64,000 bases of DNA, from positions 70,775-134,774 of the forward strand of contig JAEWYT010000057.1 in the NCBI GenBank assembly GCA_023458595.1, in the 5' to 3' direction. Below the pieces are notes generated by a model. The model was not told the DNA's origin, did not search any database, and saw only the letters and a list, made by a program, of their open reading frames with translations. Position numbers and translations under genes: made by a program. Positions 35,278-43,359 of the stretch are shown here, piece by piece; the first letter of the stretch is position 1; each line of letters starts with the position of its first letter. The DNA is from Pseudomonadota bacterium (GTDB taxonomy: Bacteria; Pseudomonadota; Alphaproteobacteria; Rhizobiales; Tepidamorphaceae).

Positions 35278-37074
35278 TCAGCTCCCCAGCCCCATCGCGG
35301 CCTTCATGCGCGCGTCGTAGCGGTAGATGTCCGGCCGCTTCTGTACCCCGCCGGCCTCGTCCCCCCAGACCGTGAAATAGGTAAGGTGGACCGGCACGTG
35401 GCGCTTCAGCGGCAGGGAGCCGTTCGCGCCGCCGCCGATCAGATGCTTGATGGCCTGGCCGTTGAGCTGTTCCTCGCGCGACAGCAGCGCGTCGGCGAAC
35501 TCGACCGGCTTGTCGACGCGGACGCAGCCGTGGCTGAACGACCGCACGGACCGTCCGAACAGGTTGCGGGTCGGCGTGTCGTGCAGATAGACCGCGTGCT
35601 TGTTGGGAAACATGAATTTTACCCGGCCGAGCGCGTTTTCCCCGCCGGGCGGCTGGCGGAATCGGAAGGGCATGGTCTCGCCGTCCCACAGGCTCCAGTC
35701 GACGGAGCGGGGATCGATGACCATGTCGCGGCCGCCGCCCGTGTAGATCACTTCGAGCCCGCGACGGGCGAAGAAATACGGGTCCCGGCGGATCTCCGGC
35801 ATCATCTCCTTGACGGCGATCGAGCGCGGTACGTTCCAGTACGGATTGACATCCACGTACTCGATCTCGTCGGAAAATATCGGCGTCTGGTTCTCGGAGG
35901 TGCCGACGATGACGCGCGTCTCGAATTCCGGCGCGCCGTCGGTCACCACGCGCAACATGTATTCGGGAATGTTCACCCAGACATGGTGCGTCCCCATGTC
36001 GCGGGGCACCCAGCGCCAGCGTTCCATGTTGACGAGGACATCGGCGATCGTCACCTCGCTGCCGCCGTTGAGGGCGGAGCGGGTCTGCGGGCCGATCACG
36101 CCGTCGACCTCGAGGCCGGCGCGCTGCTGAAACGCCTTCACGGCCTCCACGGCGGCGTTGTCGTAGATGAGGCTCAGATCGGTTTCGGCCCGCATGTCGG
36201 AGTCGAGCGGCGGCGGCGCGACCTCCGGGAGGCCGAGGCGGATGCGCAGCACCGGCAGCCGCTCGTCGATCATGCCGGGTTTCAGCGAGGGGCCCTCGGG
36301 GATCTCCGGAAGCGCCCGCTGACCGGCGCGCGCCTTGAGGTCGGCGAGGAGCTTCTTCAGTGCCTTGAAGCCGGGCTGCGGCGGGTTGAAGCCCTCGAGA
36401 TAGGCCACCTTGTCGTTCGCCGTGCCGAGACCGGCAAGGACGGCCTCGCGCTTCGGGCGCACCGGCGTCGCCGACATGAACTTGCCGAGCGTCGCCGGAT
36501 CGAAGATGCCGCCTTGCGCGTCCGCGGCGAACTTCAGGGCGGCCGCCGTGAGATCGAGTTCCGCCCCGGCGAGATCGGCGGGCGTCGCGCCGCCCGAGAT
36601 CCCGACGTCGATCGGCGGCAGGGCGTAGCGGGAGGGGTCGAGCCCGTAGGCGTCGGCGTTCTCGAGGCGGCGGATCACGGCGCGGGCGGCGCCGTCGAAC
36701 CTGCCGTCCGCGATCCATAGCGGCAGGAAGCCGCGCTCCGCGTAGAAATCGGCGAGCGCCTTGTGGTCGGCCTTGCCGTAGGCGCCCGCAGCCGCGAGCG
36801 CGGTCTCGATCGCCGGCGGAACCGGATCGGGCACGGGCGCCGCCGCCTCGGCGGCGGTCGTCGGGGGCTCCGGCGTCGCCGAAGCGGCCGGATCGGCGGT
36901 GACGGGCCCGCCCTGCGGCTCCGCGGCCTGCGCTACGGACCGGCTTTCGGTCTGCGCGACAATCAGGCCGTTCTCTTGCGCCCAGCCGGAAGCCGTCCAT
37001 GCGACAGAGGCGAGGAGGCCGGCGGCCAGCGAACGAAGGAGAGGCGCACGCCCCTGCAATGCTGTCCGATTCAT
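35278..37074 (-). CDS. L,D-transpeptidase (LdtD/YcbB type)
   Basis: 598 aa. Signal peptide (about 1-32, ending GWAQ), then Pro/Ala-rich linker, an N-terminal scaffold domain, a peptidoglycan-binding domain (AVEAVKAFQQRAGLEVDGVIGPQTRSALN, about 302-335), and a YkuD catalytic domain. The YkuD nucleophile motif SFSHGCVRVDKP is near residue 515. It forms 3-3 cross-links between peptidoglycan stems or attaches proteins to them, in the periplasm. Large LdtD-like architecture, common in Rhizobiales that grow at the pole. Confidence 0.93.
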   Translation of the reverse strand: MNRTALQGRAPLLRSLAAGLLASVAWTASGWAQENGLIVAQTESRSVAQAAEPQGGPVTADPAASATPEPPTTAAEAAAPVPDPVPPAIETALAAAGAYGKADHKALADFYAERGFLPLWIADGRFDGAARAVIRRLENADAYGLDPSRYALPPIDVGISGGATPADLAGAELDLTAAALKFAADAQGGIFDPATLGKFMSATPVRPKREAVLAGLGTANDKVAYLEGFNPPQPGFKALKKLLADLKARAGQRALPEIPEGPSLKPGMIDERLPVLRIRLGLPEVAPPPLDSDMRAETDLSLIYDNAAVEAVKAFQQRAGLEVDGVIGPQTRSALNGGSEVTIADVLVNMERWRWVPRDMGTHHVWVNIPEYMLRVVTDGAPEFETRVIVGTSENQTPIFSDEIEYVDVNPYWNVPRSIAVKEMMPEIRRDPYFFARRGLEVIYTGGGRDMVIDPRSVDWSLWDGETMPFRFRQPPGGENALGRVKFMFPNKHAVYLHDTPTRNLFGRSVRSFSHGCVRVDKPVEFADALLSREEQLNGQAIKHLIGGGANGSLPLKRHVPVHLTYFTVWGDEAGGVQKRPDIYRYDARMKAAMGLGS

Positions 37075-37110
37075 GCGGCAAAGCTAGCGGTTTTTGCCGG
37101 ATACCGCCAG

Positions 37111-38619
37111 TTATTCCGCCGCGTCGAGTTCCAGTTCCTTGAGGCGCCGGTAAAGGGTGGAGCGGCCGATGCCGAGCCGGCGGGCGACCTCGCTCATGCG
37201 GCCGCGATAGTGCTCGATGGCGAAGCGGATCAGATCGGCCTCGATCTCCTCGAGCGGCCGGACGTCGCCGTCCTCAGACAGGATCGGAACGACGCCGCGG
37301 GAGGTGTCCGGCAGGTGCGCGCCGATCGGGGTGACCGACGCGGGCCGGTGCTCCGGCTTCTCCGCCTCGGTGTGGGGATGCTTCGGGGCCGTCAGCTCGA
37401 TCGTCGGATAGGGGACCTCGACGTCCTGGAAATCGTCGACCTGGGCGGCGATCTGCGGGAAATGGTCGACGTCGAGCTGGTTGCCGTCGGCGAGCACGAC
37501 GGCACGGAACACGGTGTTCTCGAGCTGGCGCACGTTGCCCGGCCAGCGATGGCGCATCAGAAGCGTCAGCGCTTCCGGCGTGATCGAATCGACCCGCTTG
37601 CCTTCCTCGGCGCCGAAGCGGGTGATGAAGTGCTTGACGAGGAGCGGGATGTCCTCGGCCCGGTCCCTGAGCGGCGGCACCAGGATCGGAAAGACGTTGA
37701 GGCGGTAGTAGAGGTCCTCGCGGAACCGCTTCTGCCGCACGAGGTCGATCATCGAGCGGTTGGTCGCGGAGATGAGCCGGAAATCGGTCTTCACCGGCCT
37801 GCGCGCGCCGACCGGATCGACCTCGCCTTCCTGCAGCGCGCGCAGGAGCTTCACCTGCGCGTCGGCGGGCAGCTCGCCGACCTCGTCCAGGAACAGCGTG
37901 CCGCCGTCGGCTTCCATGAACTTGCCGACGCGCTTCTCGGTGGCGCCGGTGAAGGCCCCCTTCTCGTGGCCGAACAGGGTCGATTCGACGAGAGTCTCGG
38001 GGATCGCGCCGCAGTTCACGGCGACGAACGACTTGCCGGCGCGGGGCCCGGAACCCTGGATCGCGCGGGCGACCATCTCCTTGCCGACGCCGGATTCGCC
38101 TTCGATGATGATCGGAATGTTGGAATCGGCGGCGCGCTTGCCGAGTTCGATGACGCGCTGCATCGCCGGCGACCGGGTGACGATGTCATCGAAGGTGAGC
38201 GTCCCGTCGACGCGGCGTTTGATGCGGGCGATCTCGCCCTCGAGCGCGTTCACCTTCAGGGCGTTGCGGATCGAGACCTCGAGACGCTCGGGGCTGACCG
38301 GCTTGACGAAGAAGTCGATGGCGCCGGCGCGCACCGCGCTCACCACCGTGTCGATGCCGCCGTGGGCGGTCTGCACGATGACGGGCCGGTAGATGCCTTC
38401 CCTGCGCATGCGCTCGAGCGTGCCCATGCCGTCGAGATCGGGCATGACGAGATCGAGCACTATCAGGACGATTTCGTTCGCCCTGTGCGCGGAAAGGGCG
38501 GCGATGGCCTCGTCGCCCGTCTCCGCCGTCGCGGTTTCGAAGCCGAAACGCTGGATCGCGGCTTCCAGGATGCGACGCTGTACGGGATCGTCATCGACGA
38601 TCAGAATGCGCTCGGCCAT
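37111..38619 (-). CDS. Sigma-54-dependent response regulator (NtrC family)
   Basis: 502 aa from ATG at 38619. Receiver domain (1-120; D56 phosphoacceptor in LDLVMPDLDG, K in VKPVSPERLE). AAA+ domain (about 145-380) with Walker A GESGVGKE, the sigma-54 contact loop GAFTGA, Walker B GGTLFLDEVGEL and the sensor/R-finger FREDLYYRLNVFPI. A Fis-type HTH sits at the C-terminus (MSEVARRLGIGRSTLYRRLKEL). A linker of about 85 residues between AAA+ and HTH is longer than usual. No histidine kinase gene is adjacent; targets are unknown. Its promoter faces pepF across a 259-bp region. Confidence 0.92.
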   Translation of the reverse strand: MAERILIVDDDPVQRRILEAAIQRFGFETATAETGDEAIAALSAHRANEIVLIVLDLVMPDLDGMGTLERMRREGIYRPVIVQTAHGGIDTVVSAVRAGAIDFFVKPVSPERLEVSIRNALKVNALEGEIARIKRRVDGTLTFDDIVTRSPAMQRVIELGKRAADSNIPIIIEGESGVGKEMVARAIQGSGPRAGKSFVAVNCGAIPETLVESTLFGHEKGAFTGATEKRVGKFMEADGGTLFLDEVGELPADAQVKLLRALQEGEVDPVGARRPVKTDFRLISATNRSMIDLVRQKRFREDLYYRLNVFPILVPPLRDRAEDIPLLVKHFITRFGAEEGKRVDSITPEALTLLMRHRWPGNVRQLENTVFRAVVLADGNQLDVDHFPQIAAQVDDFQDVEVPYPTIELTAPKHPHTEAEKPEHRPASVTPIGAHLPDTSRGVVPILSEDGDVRPLEEIEADLIRFAIEHYRGRMSEVARRLGIGRSTLYRRLKELELDAAE

Positions 38620-38670
38620 GCGACCTCCAAATCGGACGCGCCTGGCGGCGGTCCGGGCCTGTCCCATTTT

Positions 38671-38685
38671 TGGCCATTGTGGCCA
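38671..38685. promoter_or_regulatory. Palindrome tggccattgtggcca upstream of the response regulator
   Basis: Two TGGCCA hexamers separated by TTG, about 52 bp upstream of the response-regulator start and 194 bp upstream of pepF. It has the form of a dimeric operator; no protein can be assigned. Confidence 0.35.
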
Positions 38686-38878
38686 CCTCCGGTAAAAGGT
38701 GCCTTAAACTGATCGTATAGCGATTAAGCGGCCGTTTTCGTTAAGCAACGCCCGGAAACCGGCCATTTTCCTTGAAGCGGCGCGGCGCGCGGCTAATATC
38801 CCGGCGGTCTTCGGCCCGAGCGGGCGGACGCCGGGGTTGTCCGCCGGGCCATCTCCCAAAGCGATGGAGCAATCGAGA

Positions 38879-40711
38879 ATGCAGGTGCGAAACGCGGCGA
38901 GGGGCGCGGCGGGATCGAAGAGAACCGATCTCGGCGAGCTGCCGGCCTGGAACCTCGACGACCTCTATCCGGGCATGGATTCGCCGCAGGTGAAGGCGGA
39001 TCTCGACCGCGCGCTGAAGGAGGCGCAGGCCTTCGAGAAGAAGTGGAAGGGCACGCTCGGCAAGGTGCTGCACGGGCCGGGCGGGGCGCGCAAGCTCGCC
39101 GATGCGGTCGCCGCGTTCGAGACGCTGCAGGACGTGCTCGGCAGGCTCGTTTCCTATGCCGGACTGCAGCACGCCCTCGACGTCTCCGACCATAAGCGGG
39201 CGAAGTTCTTCGGCGACGTGCGCGAGAAGGTGACGAACGCGGGGGTCCACCTGCTGTTCTTCCCGCTGGAGCTCAACCGGCTCGAGGACGACAGGATCGA
39301 GGCGGCGATGAAGTCCGAGCCGGCGCTGGACCACTACCGGCCGTGGATCGAGGACGAGCGCAAGGAGCGGCCCTACCAGCTCGAGGACAAGCTCGAACAG
39401 CTGTTCCACGAGAAGTCGATCACCGGGCGCGGCGCCTGGAACCGGCTGTTCGACGAGACGATGGCGGCGCTGCGCTTCACCGTCGACGGCGAGGAGATGA
39501 CGCTCGAGCCGACGCTCAACCTCCTTCAGGACAGCGACGAGACCGTGCGCCGCAAGGCGGCCGAGGCGCTGATTGCGACCTTCCGCGGGACTTTGCCGAC
39601 CTTCGCGCTGATCACCAACACGCTCGCCAAGGACAAGGAGATCTCCGACCGCTGGCGCGGCTTCGAGGACGTCGCCGATTCCCGGCATCTGGCCAACCGC
39701 GTCGAGCGCGAGGTGGTCGATGCGCTGACCGAGAGCGTGCGCGAGGCCTATCCGCGGCTGTCGCACCGCTACTACGCGCTGAAAGCGCGCTGGTTCGGCA
39801 AGGACGCGCTCGAGTTCTGGGACCGCAACGCGCCGCTGCCGAAGATCGCGCAGAAGACCTACGTCTGGACGGAAGCGCGCGACACGGTGCTGTCGGCCTA
39901 TTCGGCCTTCTCTCCGGAGATGGCGGAGATCGCCGAGCCGTTCTTCGACAAGGGCTGGATCGATGCGGCGGTGAGGCCCGGCAAGGCGCCCGGCGCCTTC
40001 TCTCATCCGACCGTGCCGAGCGCGCACCCTTACGTGCTGCTCAACTATCTCGGCCGGCCGCGCGACGTGATGACGCTGGCGCACGAACTCGGCCATGGCG
40101 TGCACCAGGTGCTCGCCGCCCCGCAGGGGCCGCTGATGGCGCCCACGCCGCTGACGCTCGCGGAGACCGCGAGCGTGTTCGGCGAGATGCTGACCTTCAA
40201 GGAACTCCTCTCCAGGACCACCGACGCCAGGGCCCGCAAGGGCCTGCTCGCGGCCAAGGTCGAGGACATGATCAACACGGTGGTGCGCCAGATCGCCTTC
40301 TACGTGTTCGAGCGGAAGATCCACACCGCGCGGCGCGACGGGGAGCTGACCGTCGAGGACATCTCGACGATCTGGCGGGAGGTGCAGGCCGAGAGCCTGG
40401 GGCCGGCGATCCGGCTGGGCGAAGGCTACGAGACCTTCTGGTGCTACGTGCCGCACTTCATCCACTCGCCGTTCTACGTCTATGCCTATGCCTTCGGCGA
40501 CTGCCTGGTGAACTCGCTCTACGCGATCTACGAGAAGGCGTCGGACGGCTTCGCCGAGACGTATTTCGACATGCTCAGGGCCGGCGGCACCAAGCACCAT
40601 TCCGAGCTGCTCGCCCCGTTCGGGCTCGACGCCAGGGACCCGGGGTTCTGGCGCATGGGGCTCGACGTGATCGCCGGGCTGATCGACGAGCTTGAGGCGA
40701 TGGAAGCCTAG
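38879..40711 (+). CDS. pepF: M3-family oligoendopeptidase (PepF-like)
   Basis: 610 aa; ATG at 38879 has a ggag ribosome binding site nine bases upstream, whereas the in-frame ATG at 38864 has none. M3 peptidase with the zinc motif TLAHELGHGVHQ (HExxH, about residue 401) and the third ligand Glu in LAETASVFGEML. Matches PepF/clade 3 oligoendopeptidases (DLDDLYPGMDS near N-terminus, YVYAYAFGDCLVNSLY toward the C-terminus). Cytosolic degradation of short peptides. It is followed 44 bp later by an ABC1/UbiB kinase gene on the same strand. Confidence 0.92.
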   Translation: MQVRNAARGAAGSKRTDLGELPAWNLDDLYPGMDSPQVKADLDRALKEAQAFEKKWKGTLGKVLHGPGGARKLADAVAAFETLQDVLGRLVSYAGLQHALDVSDHKRAKFFGDVREKVTNAGVHLLFFPLELNRLEDDRIEAAMKSEPALDHYRPWIEDERKERPYQLEDKLEQLFHEKSITGRGAWNRLFDETMAALRFTVDGEEMTLEPTLNLLQDSDETVRRKAAEALIATFRGTLPTFALITNTLAKDKEISDRWRGFEDVADSRHLANRVEREVVDALTESVREAYPRLSHRYYALKARWFGKDALEFWDRNAPLPKIAQKTYVWTEARDTVLSAYSAFSPEMAEIAEPFFDKGWIDAAVRPGKAPGAFSHPTVPSAHPYVLLNYLGRPRDVMTLAHELGHGVHQVLAAPQGPLMAPTPLTLAETASVFGEMLTFKELLSRTTDARARKGLLAAKVEDMINTVVRQIAFYVFERKIHTARRDGELTVEDISTIWREVQAESLGPAIRLGEGYETFWCYVPHFIHSPFYVYAYAFGDCLVNSLYAIYEKASDGFAETYFDMLRAGGTKHHSELLAPFGLDARDPGFWRMGLDVIAGLIDELEAMEA

Positions 40712-40755
40712 GAGAACCCTTGCTTCCGGGAGGTGGGGTGCCCAGGTATGGCGCG

Positions 40756-42144
40756 ATGAGCGAGCGCGACGACACGGAACGCAACCGGTTCTCGAAGCGG
40801 GCGAGACGCTACGCCCGGGTCGGATCGCATGTCGGCTCGGTCGCCGTGAAGTCGGCCGGACGCCGTCTGCTCGGCCGGGAGTCGGATCGCGAGAAGGGCG
40901 CGCTCGAACTCGCCGCCGCGCTCGGGGGCCTGAAGGGCCCGATCATGAAGGTGGCGCAGCTGATCGCCACCATCCCGGAAGCCATTCCTGCAGAATATGC
41001 AGTCGAACTCGCCAAGCTGCAGAGCCAGGCGCCGCCGATGGGCTGGGGATTCGTCAAGCGGCGCATGGCCGCCGAGCTCGGGGCGGACTGGCGGAAGCGG
41101 TTCAGGGAGTTCGGGCACGAGGCGGCGGCCTCCGCCTCGCTCGGCCAGGTGCACCGGGCGGTCTCGCTTGCCGGCGAGGAGATCGCCTGCAAGCTGCAGT
41201 ATCCCGACATGCAGTCCGCCGTCGAGGCGGACCTCGCCCAGCTCGATCTCCTGTTCGCGATCCACCGGCGCATGGACCCGGCGATCGACACGCGCGAGAT
41301 GGGGCAGGAGATCGCAGCCCGCATCCGCGAGGAACTGGACTATACGCGCGAGGCGGCGCACATGCGGCTCTACGGCGCGATCCTGAAGGACGAGACGGCG
41401 ATCCGGGTGCCGAAGGTGTTCGAGGACCTCTCTACCAGGCGGCTCCTCACCATGGAGTGGCTCGAGGGCACGCCGCTGCTCACCCACAAGCAGGACGGCC
41501 TCGACACCCGCAATCGCCTGGCCACGGCCATGTTCCGCGCCTGGTGGTTCCCGTTCTCCCGCTTCGGCGTCATCCACGGCGATCCGCATCTCGGCAACTA
41601 CACGGTCTACGAGGACGATCTCGGATCGGGGGAGGGCGAACCGGCCGGCATCAACCTCCTCGACTACGGCTGCATAAGGATATTCCCGCCGACCTTCGTC
41701 GGCGGCGTCATCGACCTCTACAACGGCCTGCGCGCGAACGACGACGCCCTCGTCGTCCACGCCTACGAGACCTGGGGCTTCAAGGGGCTCACCCGCGACC
41801 TGATCGACGTCCTCAACATCTGGGCGCGCTTCATCTACGGCCCGCTGCTGGAGGACCGCGTGCGCGCCATCGCCGAAGGGGTGAGCGCGGCGGAATACGG
41901 GCGCAAGCAGGCCTTCACCGTGCACAAGGCGCTGAAGGAGAAGGGCCCGGTGACGGTGCCGCGCGAGTTCGTGTTCATGGACCGCGCCGCGATCGGCCTC
42001 GGGGCGGTGTTCATCCACCTGCGCGCGGAACTCAATTTCCACCGCCTGTTCAACGAGACGATCGAGGCCTTCGACCTGGGGAAGCTGGCGCAGCGGCAGG
42101 CGAAGGCGCTGAAGGCCGCCGGGGTGCCGGAGGCCGTCCGGTGA
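40756..42144 (+). CDS. ABC1/AarF/UbiB-family atypical kinase
   Basis: 462 aa from ATG at 40756. UbiB-family hallmarks: KxGQ-like motif GPIMKVAQL (the Gly is Val here), the Ala-rich nucleotide loop ASASLGQVHRA, catalytic loop HGDPHLGNY and metal Asp in LLDYGC. Related to COQ8/UbiB proteins that support ubiquinone synthesis by ATPase activity; this subgroup is not the canonical ubiB, as there is no C-terminal transmembrane pair. Overlaps the following LOG gene (GTGA), so the two are translationally coupled. Confidence 0.87.
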   Translation: MSERDDTERNRFSKRARRYARVGSHVGSVAVKSAGRRLLGRESDREKGALELAAALGGLKGPIMKVAQLIATIPEAIPAEYAVELAKLQSQAPPMGWGFVKRRMAAELGADWRKRFREFGHEAAASASLGQVHRAVSLAGEEIACKLQYPDMQSAVEADLAQLDLLFAIHRRMDPAIDTREMGQEIAARIREELDYTREAAHMRLYGAILKDETAIRVPKVFEDLSTRRLLTMEWLEGTPLLTHKQDGLDTRNRLATAMFRAWWFPFSRFGVIHGDPHLGNYTVYEDDLGSGEGEPAGINLLDYGCIRIFPPTFVGGVIDLYNGLRANDDALVVHAYETWGFKGLTRDLIDVLNIWARFIYGPLLEDRVRAIAEGVSAAEYGRKQAFTVHKALKEKGPVTVPREFVFMDRAAIGLGAVFIHLRAELNFHRLFNETIEAFDLGKLAQRQAKALKAAGVPEAVR

Positions 42145-42944
42145 GCGGCGGCGAGACGAACGGCGACCAGCGCGCCTCGCCGACCTACCGGCTCCCCGCG
42201 CTGGACCAGGACTTCCTGCTCGGCGATTCGATGCGCGGAGTGCGCTTCCTGCTCGAATACGCCAAGGCCGAGGAGCACCTGCGCGAGTGGCGCATCCGCT
42301 CGACCATCGTCGTGTTCGGCAGCGCCCGCATCCGCGAGGACGGCGATCCCGCCCACGCGCGCTGGTACGCCGAGGCGCGCGCCTTCGGCCGCATCGCGTC
42401 GCAGCGCGGCGGGGCGCTGGGCAAGAGCTCGGACGGCGTCCTCGACAACGTCATCGCCACGGGCGGCGGGCCGGGACTGATGGAGGCCGCCAACCGCGGC
42501 GCGCGCGAGGCCGGCGCGCCGACGATCGGCTTCAACATCCGCCTGCCGCGCGAGCAGGAGCCGAACGCCTACACGACGCCCGACCTCACCTTCCAGTTCC
42601 ACTATTTCGCCATGCGCAAGATGCACCTCGCGATGCGGGCGAACGCGCTGGTGGTGTTCCCCGGCGGATTCGGGACGCTGGACGAGCTGTTCGAGATCCT
42701 GACCCTGTCGCAGACGGGCAAGGCGCCGCGCGTGCCGACCGTGCTGTTCGATCCCGACTACTGGCGCCGCATCGTCGATTTCGAGGCGCTCGCCGAAGCC
42801 GGCATGGTCGCTCCCGCCGACACGAAGCTGTTCGATTACGCAAACAGCGCGGAGGAGGCGTGGGGGGCACTCGTGGAGCGGGGGCTGATGGCGAAGGCGA
42901 GCGAACGGGGGCCGGAGGGGGAGGAAACGCCTCATGCGTCGTGA
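42141..42944 (+). CDS. LOG-family (cytokinin riboside monophosphate phosphoribohydrolase-like) protein
   Basis: 267 aa, GTG start at 42141 overlapping the previous stop. Rossmann fold of the TIGR00730/LOG family with the signature pair GGGPGLMEAANRGA and PGGFGTLDELFE, whose Arg/Glu residues form the active site. Family members hydrolyse nucleotide 5'-monophosphates to free base and ribose 5-phosphate. Many are misnamed lysine decarboxylases. The N-terminal 60-residue extension is typical of the longer subgroup. Role here probably nucleotide salvage or housekeeping. Confidence 0.9.
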   Translation: MSGGETNGDQRASPTYRLPALDQDFLLGDSMRGVRFLLEYAKAEEHLREWRIRSTIVVFGSARIREDGDPAHARWYAEARAFGRIASQRGGALGKSSDGVLDNVIATGGGPGLMEAANRGAREAGAPTIGFNIRLPREQEPNAYTTPDLTFQFHYFAMRKMHLAMRANALVVFPGGFGTLDELFEILTLSQTGKAPRVPTVLFDPDYWRRIVDFEALAEAGMVAPADTKLFDYANSAEEAWGALVERGLMAKASERGPEGEETPHAS

Positions 42945-43102
42945 TGGAACACAACGGCCGTCCGCTGCATCGTCCGCGCGTCCGTGACGCAAGCCGTGAA
43001 TGTGGGAATTTACGGGGCGAACGGAGGGCACTCAGCCTGGTCCGCTGCCCGGCAAGCGGCCGTTGGCTCGAGTTGCAGATCGGCTCCACATCGGAGTTGA
43101 GA

Positions 43103-43285
43103 ATGCCGGGGAAGCGCCAATCCCCCGAAGAGATTGCCGCGATGCTGCGCGAGGCCGACGTCCGCCTGAGGCAGGGCGGGACGGTTTGCCGGATTTGCGG
43201 GGCGCCCGCAGTGTCCGAGCACAGGAACCGCCGCCGGTACCCGGAGTACGGCGTGCTGGTGGAAGGCCGCGTCGAAATTTCCTAG
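43103..43285 (+). pseudogene. Degenerate IS3-family transposase OrfA fragment
   Basis: 60 codons beginning MPGKRQSPEEIAAMLREADV, then RQGGTVCRICGAP. This matches the start of IS3-family OrfA proteins (KRxSPEEIxxKLREADVxLxQGxTVxxICRxLGVSExTYYRWRxEYGG). The helix-turn-helix part is scrambled: the expected LGVSEQTYYRWR region reads PAVSEHRNRRRYPEYG, and the frame stops at 43283. No OrfB or intact inverted repeat is visible. It marks an old insertion just upstream of the P-type ATPase. Confidence 0.7.
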
Positions 43286-43359
43286 GCTGGGACGCAAAAG
43301 AAGCAGCCTTCGTAAGATTCGTGCCTTCCGCCACTCACGAAACACCGAAGGCGGGCGAG

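Noticed and set aside
38700..38760. CtrA box (TTAA-N7-TTAA) in the pepF / response-regulator gap
   Set aside because: TTAA words are present, but their spacings (about 14-15) do not fit the CtrA consensus.
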